Source: Rhodospirillaceae bacterium
GTDB taxonomy: Bacteria > Pseudomonadota > Alphaproteobacteria > Rhodospirillales > Rhodospirillaceae
Reading direction: 5' to 3'
DNA length: 36,637 nucleotides
NCBI GenBank assembly: GCA_020852595.1
Contig: JADZAK010000122.1
Coordinates: 1-36,637 of the forward strand
Positions 9,645 to 17,177 of the stretch are shown here, one piece after another. The notes under the pieces are model-generated. The model was not told where the DNA came from. It was given only the letters and a program-made list of their open reading frames with translations, and searched no databases. A program made the position numbers and the translations under genes. The number at the start of each line of letters is the position of its first letter. Position 1 is the stretch's first letter.

Positions 9645-10067
9645 CTAGCCGACGATTTCGATGCCGGAGAAGAAGAACGCGATTTCGATGGCCGCGTTTT
9701 CCGGCGAGTCGGAACCGTGCACCGAGTTGGCTTCGATCGATTCCGCGTGAACCTTGCGGATCGTGCCTTCGGCGGCGTTCGCCGGGTTGGTCGCGCCCAT
9801 GATCTCGCGGTTGCGCGCCACGGCGTTTTCACCTTCGAGGACCTGAGCGACGATCGGGCCCGAGATCATGAAGTTGCACAGGTCGTTGAAGAACGGACGC
9901 TCCTTGTGGACGCCGTAGAAGGCTTCCGCCTGGGCGCGGCTGAGCTGCAGACGCTTCTGCGCGACGATGCGCAGACCGCCCTTTTCCAGCATCGCGTTGA
10001 TGGCGCCGGTCAGGTTGCGGCGGGTGGCGTCGGGTTTAATGATCGAAAAGGTGCGTTGAAGTGCCAT
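9645..10067 (-). CDS. ndk: Nucleoside diphosphate kinase
   Basis: Transfers gamma-phosphate between NTPs and NDPs through a phosphohistidine intermediate. The sequence starts [14 protein letters not shown] with K11 of the nucleotide site, and carries NSVHGSDS with catalytic H117. Length 140 aa is standard. It is monocistronic in appearance: 122 bp with an inverted repeat pair separate it from purN downstream, and 92 bp separate it from the NTF2-like gene upstream. Confidence 0.97.
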   Translation of the reverse strand: MALQRTFSIIKPDATRRNLTGAINAMLEKGGLRIVAQKRLQLSRAQAEAFYGVHKERPFFNDLCNFMISGPIVAQVLEGENAVARNREIMGATNPANAAEGTIRKVHAESIEANSVHGSDSPENAAIEIAFFFSGIEIVG

Positions 10068-10159
10068 GACGTAACTCTCGCTCCGGAGTGAGGTGGTAAA
10101 GGAAACAGACCCAAATTCGCGCGGTTTATAGACAAGTGCGCTTTATGGCGCAACGGAGC

Positions 10160-10576
10160 CTAGTTTAAGGGCGGTTTTCGGGGGTTTTGGACCGATCTGG
10201 GGTCCACCTCGGCGGGGCCGGCGTGATGATGGACCATGGTCCAGATCGCCCCGGTTTTCACGAAGATATTGGTCGCGACCAGGAACTGGGGGCCCGACGC
10301 GATCACCACCTGTTCCACGCACGTCACGAACGCCATGTCGCCCTGCATGTGGACTTTCTCCGCATGGGGCGTGATGCGCACGACTTCGGGATTGCCGAGG
10401 ATCGCCTGCCAGCTCCGCATCACCGCGTCGCGGCCCGTGATCGCCGTACGTCCCGGATGGATGCAACTCACCGGCTTGCGGGCCGCCCACACGTTCTCCA
10501 TCGCGCGCGCGTCATGCGCCGAGAAGGCGGCGTAGAACGCCGCGTTGGCAAACAGGATGGCGTCATGTTCCGACAT
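10160..10576 (-). CDS. NTF2-like (SnoaL/nuclear transport factor 2 fold) protein
   Basis: A 138-aa cytosolic protein with the pattern of small NTF2-fold proteins: N-terminal helices with FYAAFSAHDARAMENVWA, then CIHPG and GRDAVMRSWQAIL, and a beta-rich C-terminal half with FLVATNIFVKTGAIWTMVHHHAGP. Ligand and function are unknown; members bind or isomerise small molecules or act as accessory domains. The C-terminal tail (PRSVQNPRKPPLN) is likely disordered. It is divergent from the esterase gene across 49 bp, which may share a control region. Confidence 0.7.
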   Translation of the reverse strand: MSEHDAILFANAAFYAAFSAHDARAMENVWAARKPVSCIHPGRTAITGRDAVMRSWQAILGNPEVVRITPHAEKVHMQGDMAFVTCVEQVVIASGPQFLVATNIFVKTGAIWTMVHHHAGPAEVDPRSVQNPRKPPLN

Positions 10577-10625
10577 CGGTTACAGCATAAAGCTGTTTTA
10601 CAACGTTAAGAAACACGAGGTCGTG

Positions 10626-11333
10626 ATGGCGAATGTCGATGCACTTCAAGGCCCTGTGCGCGCGCCCGCATCCGGGAAAACGCCGACGTCGGCCGTCGTC
10701 TTCGCGCACGGTTACGGGTCCAACGGCGACGATCTCATCACCCTCGCCCCGTTTTTCGCGCACGCGCTGCCCGACGCGATCTTCTACTCGCCCAATGCGC
10801 CCGATCCCTGGGAAGGCGGCGGCATGATGGGCGGGCGCCAGTGGTACAGCCTCGCCGGCTTCGATCCCGAAGCCATCCAGCGCGATCCCTTGCGCATGGG
10901 TGAAACCTTCCGCGCCATGAACGAGCGTGTCGTGAAGGCCGCCGTGCGCCTCGATCTTTTCCTCGATCAGATCCTCGCCGCGCACGGCCTGGCGCCCGAG
11001 CGCCTCGCCCTGATCGGCTTTTCGCAAGGCACGATCATGAGCCTTCATGTGGGCCTGCGCCGCGCGCAGAAGATCGGCGCCATCCTCGGCTTCTCGGGGG
11101 CTTTGAGCGCCGCCGACAAACTCCCCGGCGAGATCAAGACCAGGCCGCCGGTCGCGCTCGTGCACGGCGCCGAGGATCCCGTCATTCCGGTGCGCGCCAC
11201 GGTCGAGACGGAAAAGGTTCTTAAAGATCTCGATGTGCCCGTGCAGAGCATGATCGTTCCGGGCCTGCAGCACGGCATCGACAACGCCGGCGCCAATTTC
11301 GGCGCGGCGTTCCTGCATCAGCTCGTTGGGTAA
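10626..11333 (+). CDS. Alpha/beta-hydrolase, phospholipase/carboxylesterase family
   Basis: A serine esterase of the carboxylesterase/acyl-thioesterase-like family (235 aa). Catalytic triad candidates are S133 in GFSQG, D184 in HGAEDPVIP and H216 in GLQHGID, with an oxyanion-loop motif HGYGSNGDDL near the start. It has no signal peptide, so it should be cytosolic. ATG at 10626 has a GAGGT Shine-Dalgarno-like sequence a few bases upstream; the longer in-frame ORF runs over the divergent promoter. The natural substrate cannot be inferred. Confidence 0.88.
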   Translation: MANVDALQGPVRAPASGKTPTSAVVFAHGYGSNGDDLITLAPFFAHALPDAIFYSPNAPDPWEGGGMMGGRQWYSLAGFDPEAIQRDPLRMGETFRAMNERVVKAAVRLDLFLDQILAAHGLAPERLALIGFSQGTIMSLHVGLRRAQKIGAILGFSGALSAADKLPGEIKTRPPVALVHGAEDPVIPVRATVETEKVLKDLDVPVQSMIVPGLQHGIDNAGANFGAAFLHQLVG

Positions 11334-11347
11334 AATCCATACTCAAC

Positions 11348-11378
11348 TGTCATCGCCCGGCTAAACCGGGCAATGACA
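11348..11378. repeat. REP-like hairpin (family A)
   Basis: Short palindrome TGTCATCGCCCGG, loop CTAAA, then CCGGGCAATGACA with one mismatched pair, in the gap between the convergent esterase and the small membrane protein gene. It is close in sequence to the hairpin at 1217-1239. It may act as a terminator for either strand, though no T-run follows. Confidence 0.6.
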
Positions 11379-11401
11379 GATGGAGTGTGACGACAGCGCC
11401 C

Positions 11402-11815
11402 CTAATACGCCGGTCTATCCGCGTCCTCGTCGTCGCCGTCACGACGTTCCGGCTTGTCCTTGTCCAATTTCTTGAACGCACCGGGCGTGTGATGCATGCG
11501 CGCGAGCTGCTTTTTCCGCTCGCGCTTTTTCTCCTGGGCGCGCAGCCAGAATAAGACGCCGAGGATCGCGATCCCAAGCCCGGCCCAGGGCAGGATGACG
11601 GTGATGGACTCCTCCACCGCCATCTGCGCGCGCACGCTGGCGCGGCACTCCGGCAGATTGCGGCGGCAGGCGTCGCGCTGCGCCTTCTCCGACTTTGAAG
11701 TGAACCACGGGATGTCGATGCCCTGGCTCGGCATGATCTGAGCGCGCGCGGGCGCGACCGTCGCAAACCCAACCAGAAGAGCAAACATCGCAAGGATGGT
11801 GCGCGTACGGGTCAT
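11402..11815 (-). CDS. Small exported or membrane protein, unknown function
   Basis: I do not recognise a family. The 137-aa protein has a signal peptide (hydrophobic 7-23, APARAQ cleavage site), a short extracytoplasmic part with two cysteines (DACRRNLPEC), one transmembrane helix (about 72-92, ITVILPWAGLGIAILGVLFW) and a highly charged Lys/Arg/Asp cytoplasmic tail rich in KKRERKK. The topology is therefore a periplasmic head, one anchor and a basic tail. It lies alone between convergent and divergent neighbours. Codon use matches the surrounding genes, supporting a real gene. Confidence 0.6.
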   Translation of the reverse strand: MTRTRTILAMFALLVGFATVAPARAQIMPSQGIDIPWFTSKSEKAQRDACRRNLPECRASVRAQMAVEESITVILPWAGLGIAILGVLFWLRAQEKKRERKKQLARMHHTPGAFKKLDKDKPERRDGDDEDADRPAY

Positions 11816-11945
11816 GATCTCACCCTACTATTAGTCGCAAACATCCGAACAATTTACAGGAATCAAAGGCTTCTGCACAGGCTTGGCGGATAAGGCGCCG
11901 TTACGCGCCTTCGATTGTGCGCAGCAACATTACCATTTCGGCGCT

Positions 11946-11974
11946 TTGGCTCGGCGCACAAGCTTTGCTAATCT
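11946..11974 (+). promoter_or_regulatory. Possible sigma-70-type promoter for a short transcript
   Basis: TTGGCT (11946-11951) and TAATCT (11969-11974) are separated by 17 bp. The match is modest, but transcription from about 11981 would end at the strong terminator at 12094-12118 and give an RNA near 138 nt. The rest of the 349-bp gap from 11816 shows no other gene-like structure. Confidence 0.35.
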
Positions 11975-12000
11975 TTCCGCACAAGAGCTAGGCAGGGAAG

Positions 12001-12090
12001 ATGACGCACACATCACTGTCTAAACGTCGCACCAGGAAGGAGACGAGCCCCGCTCGCCACATCGCCGCACACACGCACGCGCACGCATAA
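12001..12090 (+). CDS. Possible 29-codon leader peptide or chance ORF
   Basis: ATG at 12001 opens 29 codons that end just 3 bp before the terminator hairpin. The peptide is basic in the middle (SKRRTRKE) and ends in a histidine-rich stretch (RHIAAHTHAHA), with GGGAAG just before the ATG. This could be a leader peptide controlling the next gene by attenuation, a small protein, or a meaningless ORF within an sRNA. The downstream gene is a translation-factor paralogue, which gives no obvious link to histidine. Confidence 0.3.
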   Translation: MTHTSLSKRRTRKETSPARHIAAHTHAHA

Positions 12091-12093
12091 GCC

Positions 12094-12118
12094 AAGGACC
12101 CACGCGGGTCCTTTTTTG
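12094..12118 (+). terminator. Rho-independent terminator
   Basis: AAGGACCC, loop ACGC, GGGTCCTT, followed by a T-run (TTTTTTGTTTTG). An 8-bp perfect stem with a U-tail on the plus strand, placed upstream of the EF-G paralogue, so it must end a transcript started before 12090 or act as an attenuator. Confidence 0.8.
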
Positions 12119-12164
12119 TTTTGTTTTCTGCTCATCATGTCATCTCTCGAAGGAGGAAGACGCC

Positions 12165-14231
12165 ATGGCCGACAACACCGCGAGAAGCGCTGGAACCCCC
12201 AAGGGCACACGATGCGTGGCCCTGGTCGGACCGCAGTCCAGCGGCAAGACCACGCTGATCGAAAGCATGCTGGTCGCAGCCGGGGCCATTCCGAAACGAG
12301 GAAGCATCGAAACGGGCACGATGGTCAGCGACGTCAGTCCGGAATCGCGCGCCCGGCACATGTCCACCGAGATCACGCCCATCCGTTTCAGCTATCTCGG
12401 CGACGACTGGACGGTGCTCGACTGCCCCGGTGCCGTCGATCTCATCCAGGAAGCGCAGCAGGCAATGATGATCTCCGACGCCGTCGTGGTCGTCGCCGAT
12501 CCGGATGAAACCCGCATGCTGGCCCTTGGGCCTCTTCTGCGTTTCCTCGATGCGCACAAAATTCCGCACTTCCTGTTCATCAATAAAATCGACGCCGACG
12601 TGAACGCCGTGCAGGAATTGCTCGCCGCCGCGCAGCGCCAATCGGCACGCCCCTTGGTTTTGCGTCACGCCGTCATCACGGAAAGCGGCCACATCACCGG
12701 GTACGTCGATCTCGTCGCCGAGCGCGCCTACCATTATGTCGAGGACAAGGCGTCCGAACGCATCCCCCTCGAGAAGGTGGGTGACGGCTCGCTCGACGGC
12801 GCGCGCCGCCAACTGCTCGAGAAGCTCTCGGACTTCGACGACGCTCTGCTCGAAAAACTTCTCGAGGACGCCGTGCCGGAGCGCGGCGAAGTCTACCGCC
12901 ATCTCACCCGCGAGATGCAGGAAGACCTCATCGTTCCCGTCATGATCGGCGCGGCCGAACACGGCCACGGCGTGCGGCGGCTGATGAAGGCGCTGCGTCA
13001 CGAAGTCCCGCCCCCCAGCGCCACCGCGGATCGCCTCGGCATTCCCGCGGGCGCGCTCGTCGCGCAAATCTTCAAGACCGTCTATGCGCCTCACGTCGGC
13101 AAGCTCTCCCTCACCCGTGTCTGGCGCGGCACGCTGAAAGACGGCGACACCCTGGCCGGCGTGCGCATCGGCAACATGCAGGAAGCGGGCGAACCGAAAC
13201 AGGCCAGGTCCGGCAAGGTCGCCGGCGTCGGCGAAGGCGGCATCGTCGCCTTGAGCAAGTTCGACGCCGGCAAAGCGGGCTCGATCCTCACCGAAACCGC
13301 CGCCGTCGCACCGAAGACATGGCCGAAGCCGCCGACGCCCCTCTTCACCGTCGCCATCTCGGCGAAAGAACGCAAAGACGACGTCAAACTCGGCGAAGCC
13401 TTGCGCAAGATCAGCGAGGAGGACCCCTCCCTCACCGTCGATCACGTCAACGAGACGTCCGAGCTTCTGGTGCGCGGCCAAGGCGACATCCAACTCGGCA
13501 TCGCCCTCGACAGGCTGAAGCGCAAATTCGATCTCGCGGTGCAGACCCACACGCCCCAGGTTCCGTATCGCGAGACCATCCGCAAGGCCATCACCCACCA
13601 CGCGCGCCACAAGCGCCAATCGGGCGGGCACGGCCAATTCGCCGACATCCGCGTGGAGATCAAGCCGCTGCCGCGCGGCTCGGGCTTTGTTTTCACCGAC
13701 TCGATTGTCGGCGGCGTGGTGCCCAAGAACTTCATCCCGGCGGTGGAAGCCGGCCTCAAGGACAACACCGTGCACGGCCCGCTGGGTTTCAACGTCGTCG
13801 ATATCAACGTGCGTCTCTACGACGGCCAGTATCATAGCGTCGACAGCTCCGATCAGGCCTTCCGCACCGCCGGGCGCCTCGCGATGACCGAGGCATTGCC
13901 GCAGTGCGAACCGGTTCTGCTCGAGCCCATCTACGATGTGAAGATCTACATGCCCACCGAGTTCACCTCGCGTGTGCAGCGGACCATCACGCAAAGGCGC
14001 GCGCAGATCCTCGGCTTCAACGCGCGCGAGGGCTGGGAAGGATGGGAGGAGATCCACGTCAACATGCCCGAAGCGGCGATGCAGGATCTCATCACCGAAA
14101 TCCGTTCCATCACGCAAGGCATCGGCACGTTTGAATCGACGTTCAGTCACTATCAGGAACTGATCGGCCGCGACGCCGAACGCGTGGTGCAATCGCGCAA
14201 GCAAAATATGGAGAGCGCCGCGCACCACTAA
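12165..14231 (+). CDS. Divergent elongation factor G paralogue
   Basis: A translational-GTPase homologue of 688 aa with EF-G layout: G domain (about 1-260), domain II (about 275-370), then domains III-V including the MPEAAMQDLITEIRSITQG region. P-loop GPQSSGKT (22-29) and NKID are intact. The G3 motif reads DCPGAVD (86-92) where EF-G has DTPGHVD, so the histidine that activates water for GTP hydrolysis is alanine, and switch I is also altered (RARHMSTEITP). It is thus unlikely to be the translocase; the canonical fusA should lie elsewhere with rpsL/rpsG. Such EF-G-like proteins are seen in Alphaproteobacteria but, as far as I know, have no assigned role. A purine-rich GAAGGAGGAAG sequence precedes ATG 12165. 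Confidence 0.85.
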   Translation: MADNTARSAGTPKGTRCVALVGPQSSGKTTLIESMLVAAGAIPKRGSIETGTMVSDVSPESRARHMSTEITPIRFSYLGDDWTVLDCPGAVDLIQEAQQAMMISDAVVVVADPDETRMLALGPLLRFLDAHKIPHFLFINKIDADVNAVQELLAAAQRQSARPLVLRHAVITESGHITGYVDLVAERAYHYVEDKASERIPLEKVGDGSLDGARRQLLEKLSDFDDALLEKLLEDAVPERGEVYRHLTREMQEDLIVPVMIGAAEHGHGVRRLMKALRHEVPPPSATADRLGIPAGALVAQIFKTVYAPHVGKLSLTRVWRGTLKDGDTLAGVRIGNMQEAGEPKQARSGKVAGVGEGGIVALSKFDAGKAGSILTETAAVAPKTWPKPPTPLFTVAISAKERKDDVKLGEALRKISEEDPSLTVDHVNETSELLVRGQGDIQLGIALDRLKRKFDLAVQTHTPQVPYRETIRKAITHHARHKRQSGGHGQFADIRVEIKPLPRGSGFVFTDSIVGGVVPKNFIPAVEAGLKDNTVHGPLGFNVVDINVRLYDGQYHSVDSSDQAFRTAGRLAMTEALPQCEPVLLEPIYDVKIYMPTEFTSRVQRTITQRRAQILGFNAREGWEGWEEIHVNMPEAAMQDLITEIRSITQGIGTFESTFSHYQELIGRDAERVVQSRKQNMESAAHH

Positions 14232-14252
14232 GCGTCGTCATCAACATTTAGT

Positions 14253-14294
14253 AGCGCCGGGATGACTAATTTTGTCACCTCGGCGCTTCTTTTT
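14253..14294 (+). terminator. Rho-independent terminator after the EF-G paralogue
   Basis: AGCGCCG at 14253 pairs with CGGCGCT at 14281, with an inner GATGAC/GTCAC stem, followed by TCTTTTT. It ends the EF-G-like transcript 22 bp after the stop codon. Confidence 0.75.
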
Positions 14295-14342
14295 GGCCTT
14301 ACTTGCGAGGTTATATAAGCCCCTCCATATGCTAAGGTAACG

Positions 14343-14588
14343 ATGACGTTCCGCCAGAAAATAAAAACCTTCCGGGAGAAGGTGAAGCGCCTGCCGAAGC
14401 TGGTGCGGATCTCGGTCGGAATCCTTCTCGTCCTCTTCGGACTTGTGGGGTTCCTGCCCGTTCTCGGGTTCTGGATGGTTCCCGTCGGGCTTGCGGTCCT
14501 CGCGATCGATATCCCGGCGGTGAAAAAACTCGTTCACCGGATGATGAGCGCGTTCAACCGGTGGCGCCGCAAACGGCGGGGAAAGTAA
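14343..14588 (+). CDS. Small basic inner-membrane protein
   Basis: 81 aa: a strongly basic N-terminus (KIKTFREKVKRLPK), two hydrophobic helices (about 24-38 and 42-59) separated by GFLPVLGFW, and a basic tail ending in RWRRKRRGK. The GFLPVLGFWMVPVGLAVLAID pattern resembles the PGPGW putative-membrane-protein family, but I am not certain. It starts 49 bp after the preceding terminator and 18 bp before the TAXI lipoprotein gene, so those two may be co-transcribed. Confidence 0.65.
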   Translation: MTFRQKIKTFREKVKRLPKLVRISVGILLVLFGLVGFLPVLGFWMVPVGLAVLAIDIPAVKKLVHRMMSAFNRWRRKRRGK

Positions 14589-14606
14589 ACAAGGTTGCCG
14601 GGGGGC

Positions 14607-16073
14607 ATGAAAGCTCTACGCGTTTTTCTTGTCGTGAGCCTCGCGGTGACCCTCGCCGCCTGCACGCGTGCGCCCGAAGACGAAATCCTGAAGAACGATT
14701 TGCAGACCTTGATCGAGGCGAACTTCGCGCCCGGCCTGCTTGAGGTCGTCTCCGCGCAGCACACGCGCGCCGTCCCTTATGTCTGGCCGGGCGCGAAAAT
14801 CCGCGTCGGCTACGATGCGGCGCTGCGCCTGAAGCGCGGCCACCGGTTTGGCGCCTGGGACCAGATCAACATCGCCACACTTGCGCTTCTGATGGACGCC
14901 GCGCCCGATCAGATCCGCGGCGTGAAGCCCAACGGCAACGCCGCCGGCGATATGATCTCCGTGCGCGGCGGCCTCGCTTATCTCAAGAACGGCGACACCC
15001 TCAAACTCGACACCACGCCGCCCGAAACCGCGCCGAAGGAAGCGCCGGGCTTCGTGCTCATGTCGGTCGTTCGAAACGGCGTGAAGCGCCGCATCGCGAA
15101 TTTGGAGAGAACCTGGCGCGCGTCACGCACCGCCATCTCCTACGACGAATGGAAGCTCGCGCGCCGCGCCGTGGCGGGACGCGCCGCGCGTCACGACGGC
15201 GGCTTCGCCATCGCCACCGACGTCGAAGGGTCGGTTTATTGGCATTTGGGCGACGCCGTTCAGCGCACCGCCGACAACACCAGCGTGCCTTTCGCCAATG
15301 TCGCCGCCCACGGCCCGCAGGAAGCGCTCGATCTTCTGCGTGACGGCCGGGTCACGGCGATTGTCATGCGCAACACCGAAGCCGCGCTCGCCGCCAACGG
15401 CGCCGCGCCCTACGCCGACACCGGCCCCTACAAGCTCGAAGCGCTTGCGGCGCTGTATCCGGAACCGGTGCATGTCATCGTGAAGGAAAGCAGTCCCCTC
15501 GGCTCGCCCGCCGAACTCTTCGGCAAACATGTCGGCGTTGCCGGAACCGCGCGTGTCGATGCGGTCGAAGCCGAAGCGATCCTGCGCGCGCACGGCGTGC
15601 CTTTGTCCGCGCTCGCCACGCCGCTGGTGGCCGTGCCGACCGATCGGGCTTTGGATCAATTGGAAGCGGATGCCTTCGACGCGCTGATCGTCACCGCGCC
15701 GCTGCCCAGCGCCCCCTTGCGGAGCTTCGCGGCCAGAAGACCTATACGTCTTCTGCCCTTCGACAGCGACGCCATCGCGTTCCTCACCACCGGCACGGCC
15801 AGCTATGTCGCCATCACCATTCCGGCGCGCACCTATCCCCGCCAGGCGCGCCCGCTCGCGGCCGTTGCCGCCGTCACCATGCTCGTTTCGGTGAACACCG
15901 TTCCGGCCAAGGAAGCCGCGGGCCTTTTGGATTTGATGCTCACCCGCGTCGATTACCTGCCCCTTGGCAGCCTCACCGGCGCGATGGTCGGGCGCGAGGA
16001 TGCCCGGCGGTCCATGACCCTGCCCTGGCATGCCGGCGCCACCGCCTATTTCGACCCCGCCGCCAAACCCTAG
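14607..16073 (+). CDS. TAXI-type solute-binding lipoprotein
   Basis: A 488-aa lipoprotein with a signal sequence and lipobox LAAC (acylated C19). Residues about 40-130 (VRVGYDAALRLKRG-like segment, GAWDQINIATLALLMDAAP) and 195-470 resemble the TAXI family of periplasmic-binding-like proteins (NMT1-like fold). TAXI proteins usually feed TRAP transporters, but no TRAP permease gene is in the window, so it may work with a distant permease or serve as a sensor. ATG at 14607 is preferred over TTG at 14595 because it begins a clean signal peptide. Confidence 0.7.
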   Translation: MKALRVFLVVSLAVTLAACTRAPEDEILKNDLQTLIEANFAPGLLEVVSAQHTRAVPYVWPGAKIRVGYDAALRLKRGHRFGAWDQINIATLALLMDAAPDQIRGVKPNGNAAGDMISVRGGLAYLKNGDTLKLDTTPPETAPKEAPGFVLMSVVRNGVKRRIANLERTWRASRTAISYDEWKLARRAVAGRAARHDGGFAIATDVEGSVYWHLGDAVQRTADNTSVPFANVAAHGPQEALDLLRDGRVTAIVMRNTEAALAANGAAPYADTGPYKLEALAALYPEPVHVIVKESSPLGSPAELFGKHVGVAGTARVDAVEAEAILRAHGVPLSALATPLVAVPTDRALDQLEADAFDALIVTAPLPSAPLRSFAARRPIRLLPFDSDAIAFLTTGTASYVAITIPARTYPRQARPLAAVAAVTMLVSVNTVPAKEAAGLLDLMLTRVDYLPLGSLTGAMVGREDARRSMTLPWHAGATAYFDPAAKP

Positions 16074-16279
16074 GCCCCTTGGCGGGCCGTTCCGGGCGCA
16101 TTTCGCATAGCAAATGCCCATATATTGCATATATTTTAATCAATTACTTTAAATGACTAAAATTTAGGCTATTAAAGAGCGCCCCTCTTTTGGGCCTCTC
16201 CTGCTCCAGGATTTCCCAACCCTTTGGATTCGCCTCTGAATCTTTGGCACTGCGGCATAATTGCTGCATCGCACAAAGT

Positions 16280-16295
16280 TGGCACACCCCTTGCA
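16280..16295 (+). promoter_or_regulatory. Sigma-54 (RpoN) -24/-12 promoter
   Basis: TGGCAC, five bases (ACCCC), then TTGCA: a consensus -24/-12 element with the GG and GC doublets correctly spaced. Transcription would start near 16307, giving an untranslated leader of about 85 nt before the porin gene. An AT-rich tract lies upstream (about 16120-16175), a plausible site for looping by NtrC, although I see no clear NtrC box. The 319-bp gap from 16074 otherwise holds no gene. The promoter fits the amtB-glnK cargo. Confidence 0.85.
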
Positions 16296-16392
16296 ATAAG
16301 GTTCCACGGGCCTGTTGCCCGACGGGCGGGCGCCTCGCGCGGGGAAGCGCGGAGCGCCGGTGCGGAGAACCAAGTCTGCAAGAGGGGATAAA

Positions 16393-17106
16393 ATGAAAAC
16401 CAAAATCGTCGGCCTGCTCGGTGCGGCCCTCACGATCGCCGCGCCGTTCGCGGCCAGCGCTCAAGCCAGTTCTCAGGACAGCGCGCTGCCCGGCGCCTTC
16501 ACCGGCAACGTCGCCATCGTCAGCGACTATGTTTTCCGCGGCGTCACCCAGACTCTGCAGGACCCCGCGATCCAGGGCGGCCTCGATTGGGACAGCGGCG
16601 CCGGCTTCTATGTCGGCACTTGGGGGTCCTCGATCGAATTCGGCGACGACGCCAGCATGGAACTCGACATGTACGCCGGCTATCGCGGCGCGGTCGACGA
16701 CTTCACCTATGACCTCGGCTTTCTCTACTACGCGTACCCCTCGTCTTCGGCGCCGGGTTACGACTTCTGGGAAGTCTACGGCAAGGCGGGCTACAACTTC
16801 GGCCCGATGGCCGCCACGGTCGGCATCAACTACACGCCGGACATCTTTGGACCGGTCAACAAGGACTCGTCGATCTACTACAGCGCCGTTCTCTCGGCGC
16901 CGGTCGGCGACATGTTCGCCATCTCCGCCGGCGCGGGCTACTCGGCCCTCGAAGGCGTGAAGAACTATTCCGACTGGAACATCGGCGGCACCCTGAACGT
17001 CCCCGAATGGTTCAGCCTCGACCTTCGCTACTACGACAGCGACCTGCATTCGGCGGGCAACCTCGCCGACGACCGCTTCGTCGTGAAGATCTCCAGAGCT
17101 TTCTAA
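16393..17106 (+). CDS. TorF-family putative outer-membrane porin (TIGR02001)
   Basis: 237 aa with a clear signal peptide (cleavage near ASA-QA, residue 23). The mature protein opens with the family hallmark SDYVFRGVTQT and consists of alternating aromatic/polar beta strands ending in phenylalanine (KISRAF), as expected for an outer-membrane barrel. ATG at 16393 follows GAGGGGAT; upstream in-frame codons belong to the leader. In other Proteobacteria this family is often linked to amtB and glnK, suggesting entry of ammonium or another nitrogen compound under nitrogen limitation; that role is inference. First gene after the sigma-54 promoter. Confidence 0.85.
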   Translation: MKTKIVGLLGAALTIAAPFAASAQASSQDSALPGAFTGNVAIVSDYVFRGVTQTLQDPAIQGGLDWDSGAGFYVGTWGSSIEFGDDASMELDMYAGYRGAVDDFTYDLGFLYYAYPSSSAPGYDFWEVYGKAGYNFGPMAATVGINYTPDIFGPVNKDSSIYYSAVLSAPVGDMFAISAGAGYSALEGVKNYSDWNIGGTLNVPEWFSLDLRYYDSDLHSAGNLADDRFVVKISRAF

Positions 17107-17115
17107 TTTGCCATC

Positions 17116-17144
17116 ACCGCCGCGGCCTCAAGGGTCGCGGCGGT
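17116..17144 (+). terminator. Hairpin between porin and amtB genes
   Basis: ACCGCCGCG pairs with CGCGGCGGT (17116-17124 with 17136-17144), extended inward to about 12 pairs, followed by CCTCTTTA. The weak U-tail suggests partial termination or 3'-end protection, which would yield more porin than amtB mRNA. Confidence 0.6.
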
Positions 17145-17177
17145 CCTCTTTAACGACCCAACTGGGGGAGCAAGCAC

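Noticed and set aside
12135-14228. 697-codon minus frame opposite the EF-G paralogue
   Set aside because: Antisense shadow with no domain or ribosome site; the plus-strand gene is clear.
16246-16265. A second sigma-54-like site (TGGCAC..TTGCT)
   Set aside because: The spacing between the GG and GC doublets is wrong; only the site at 16280-16295 fits.
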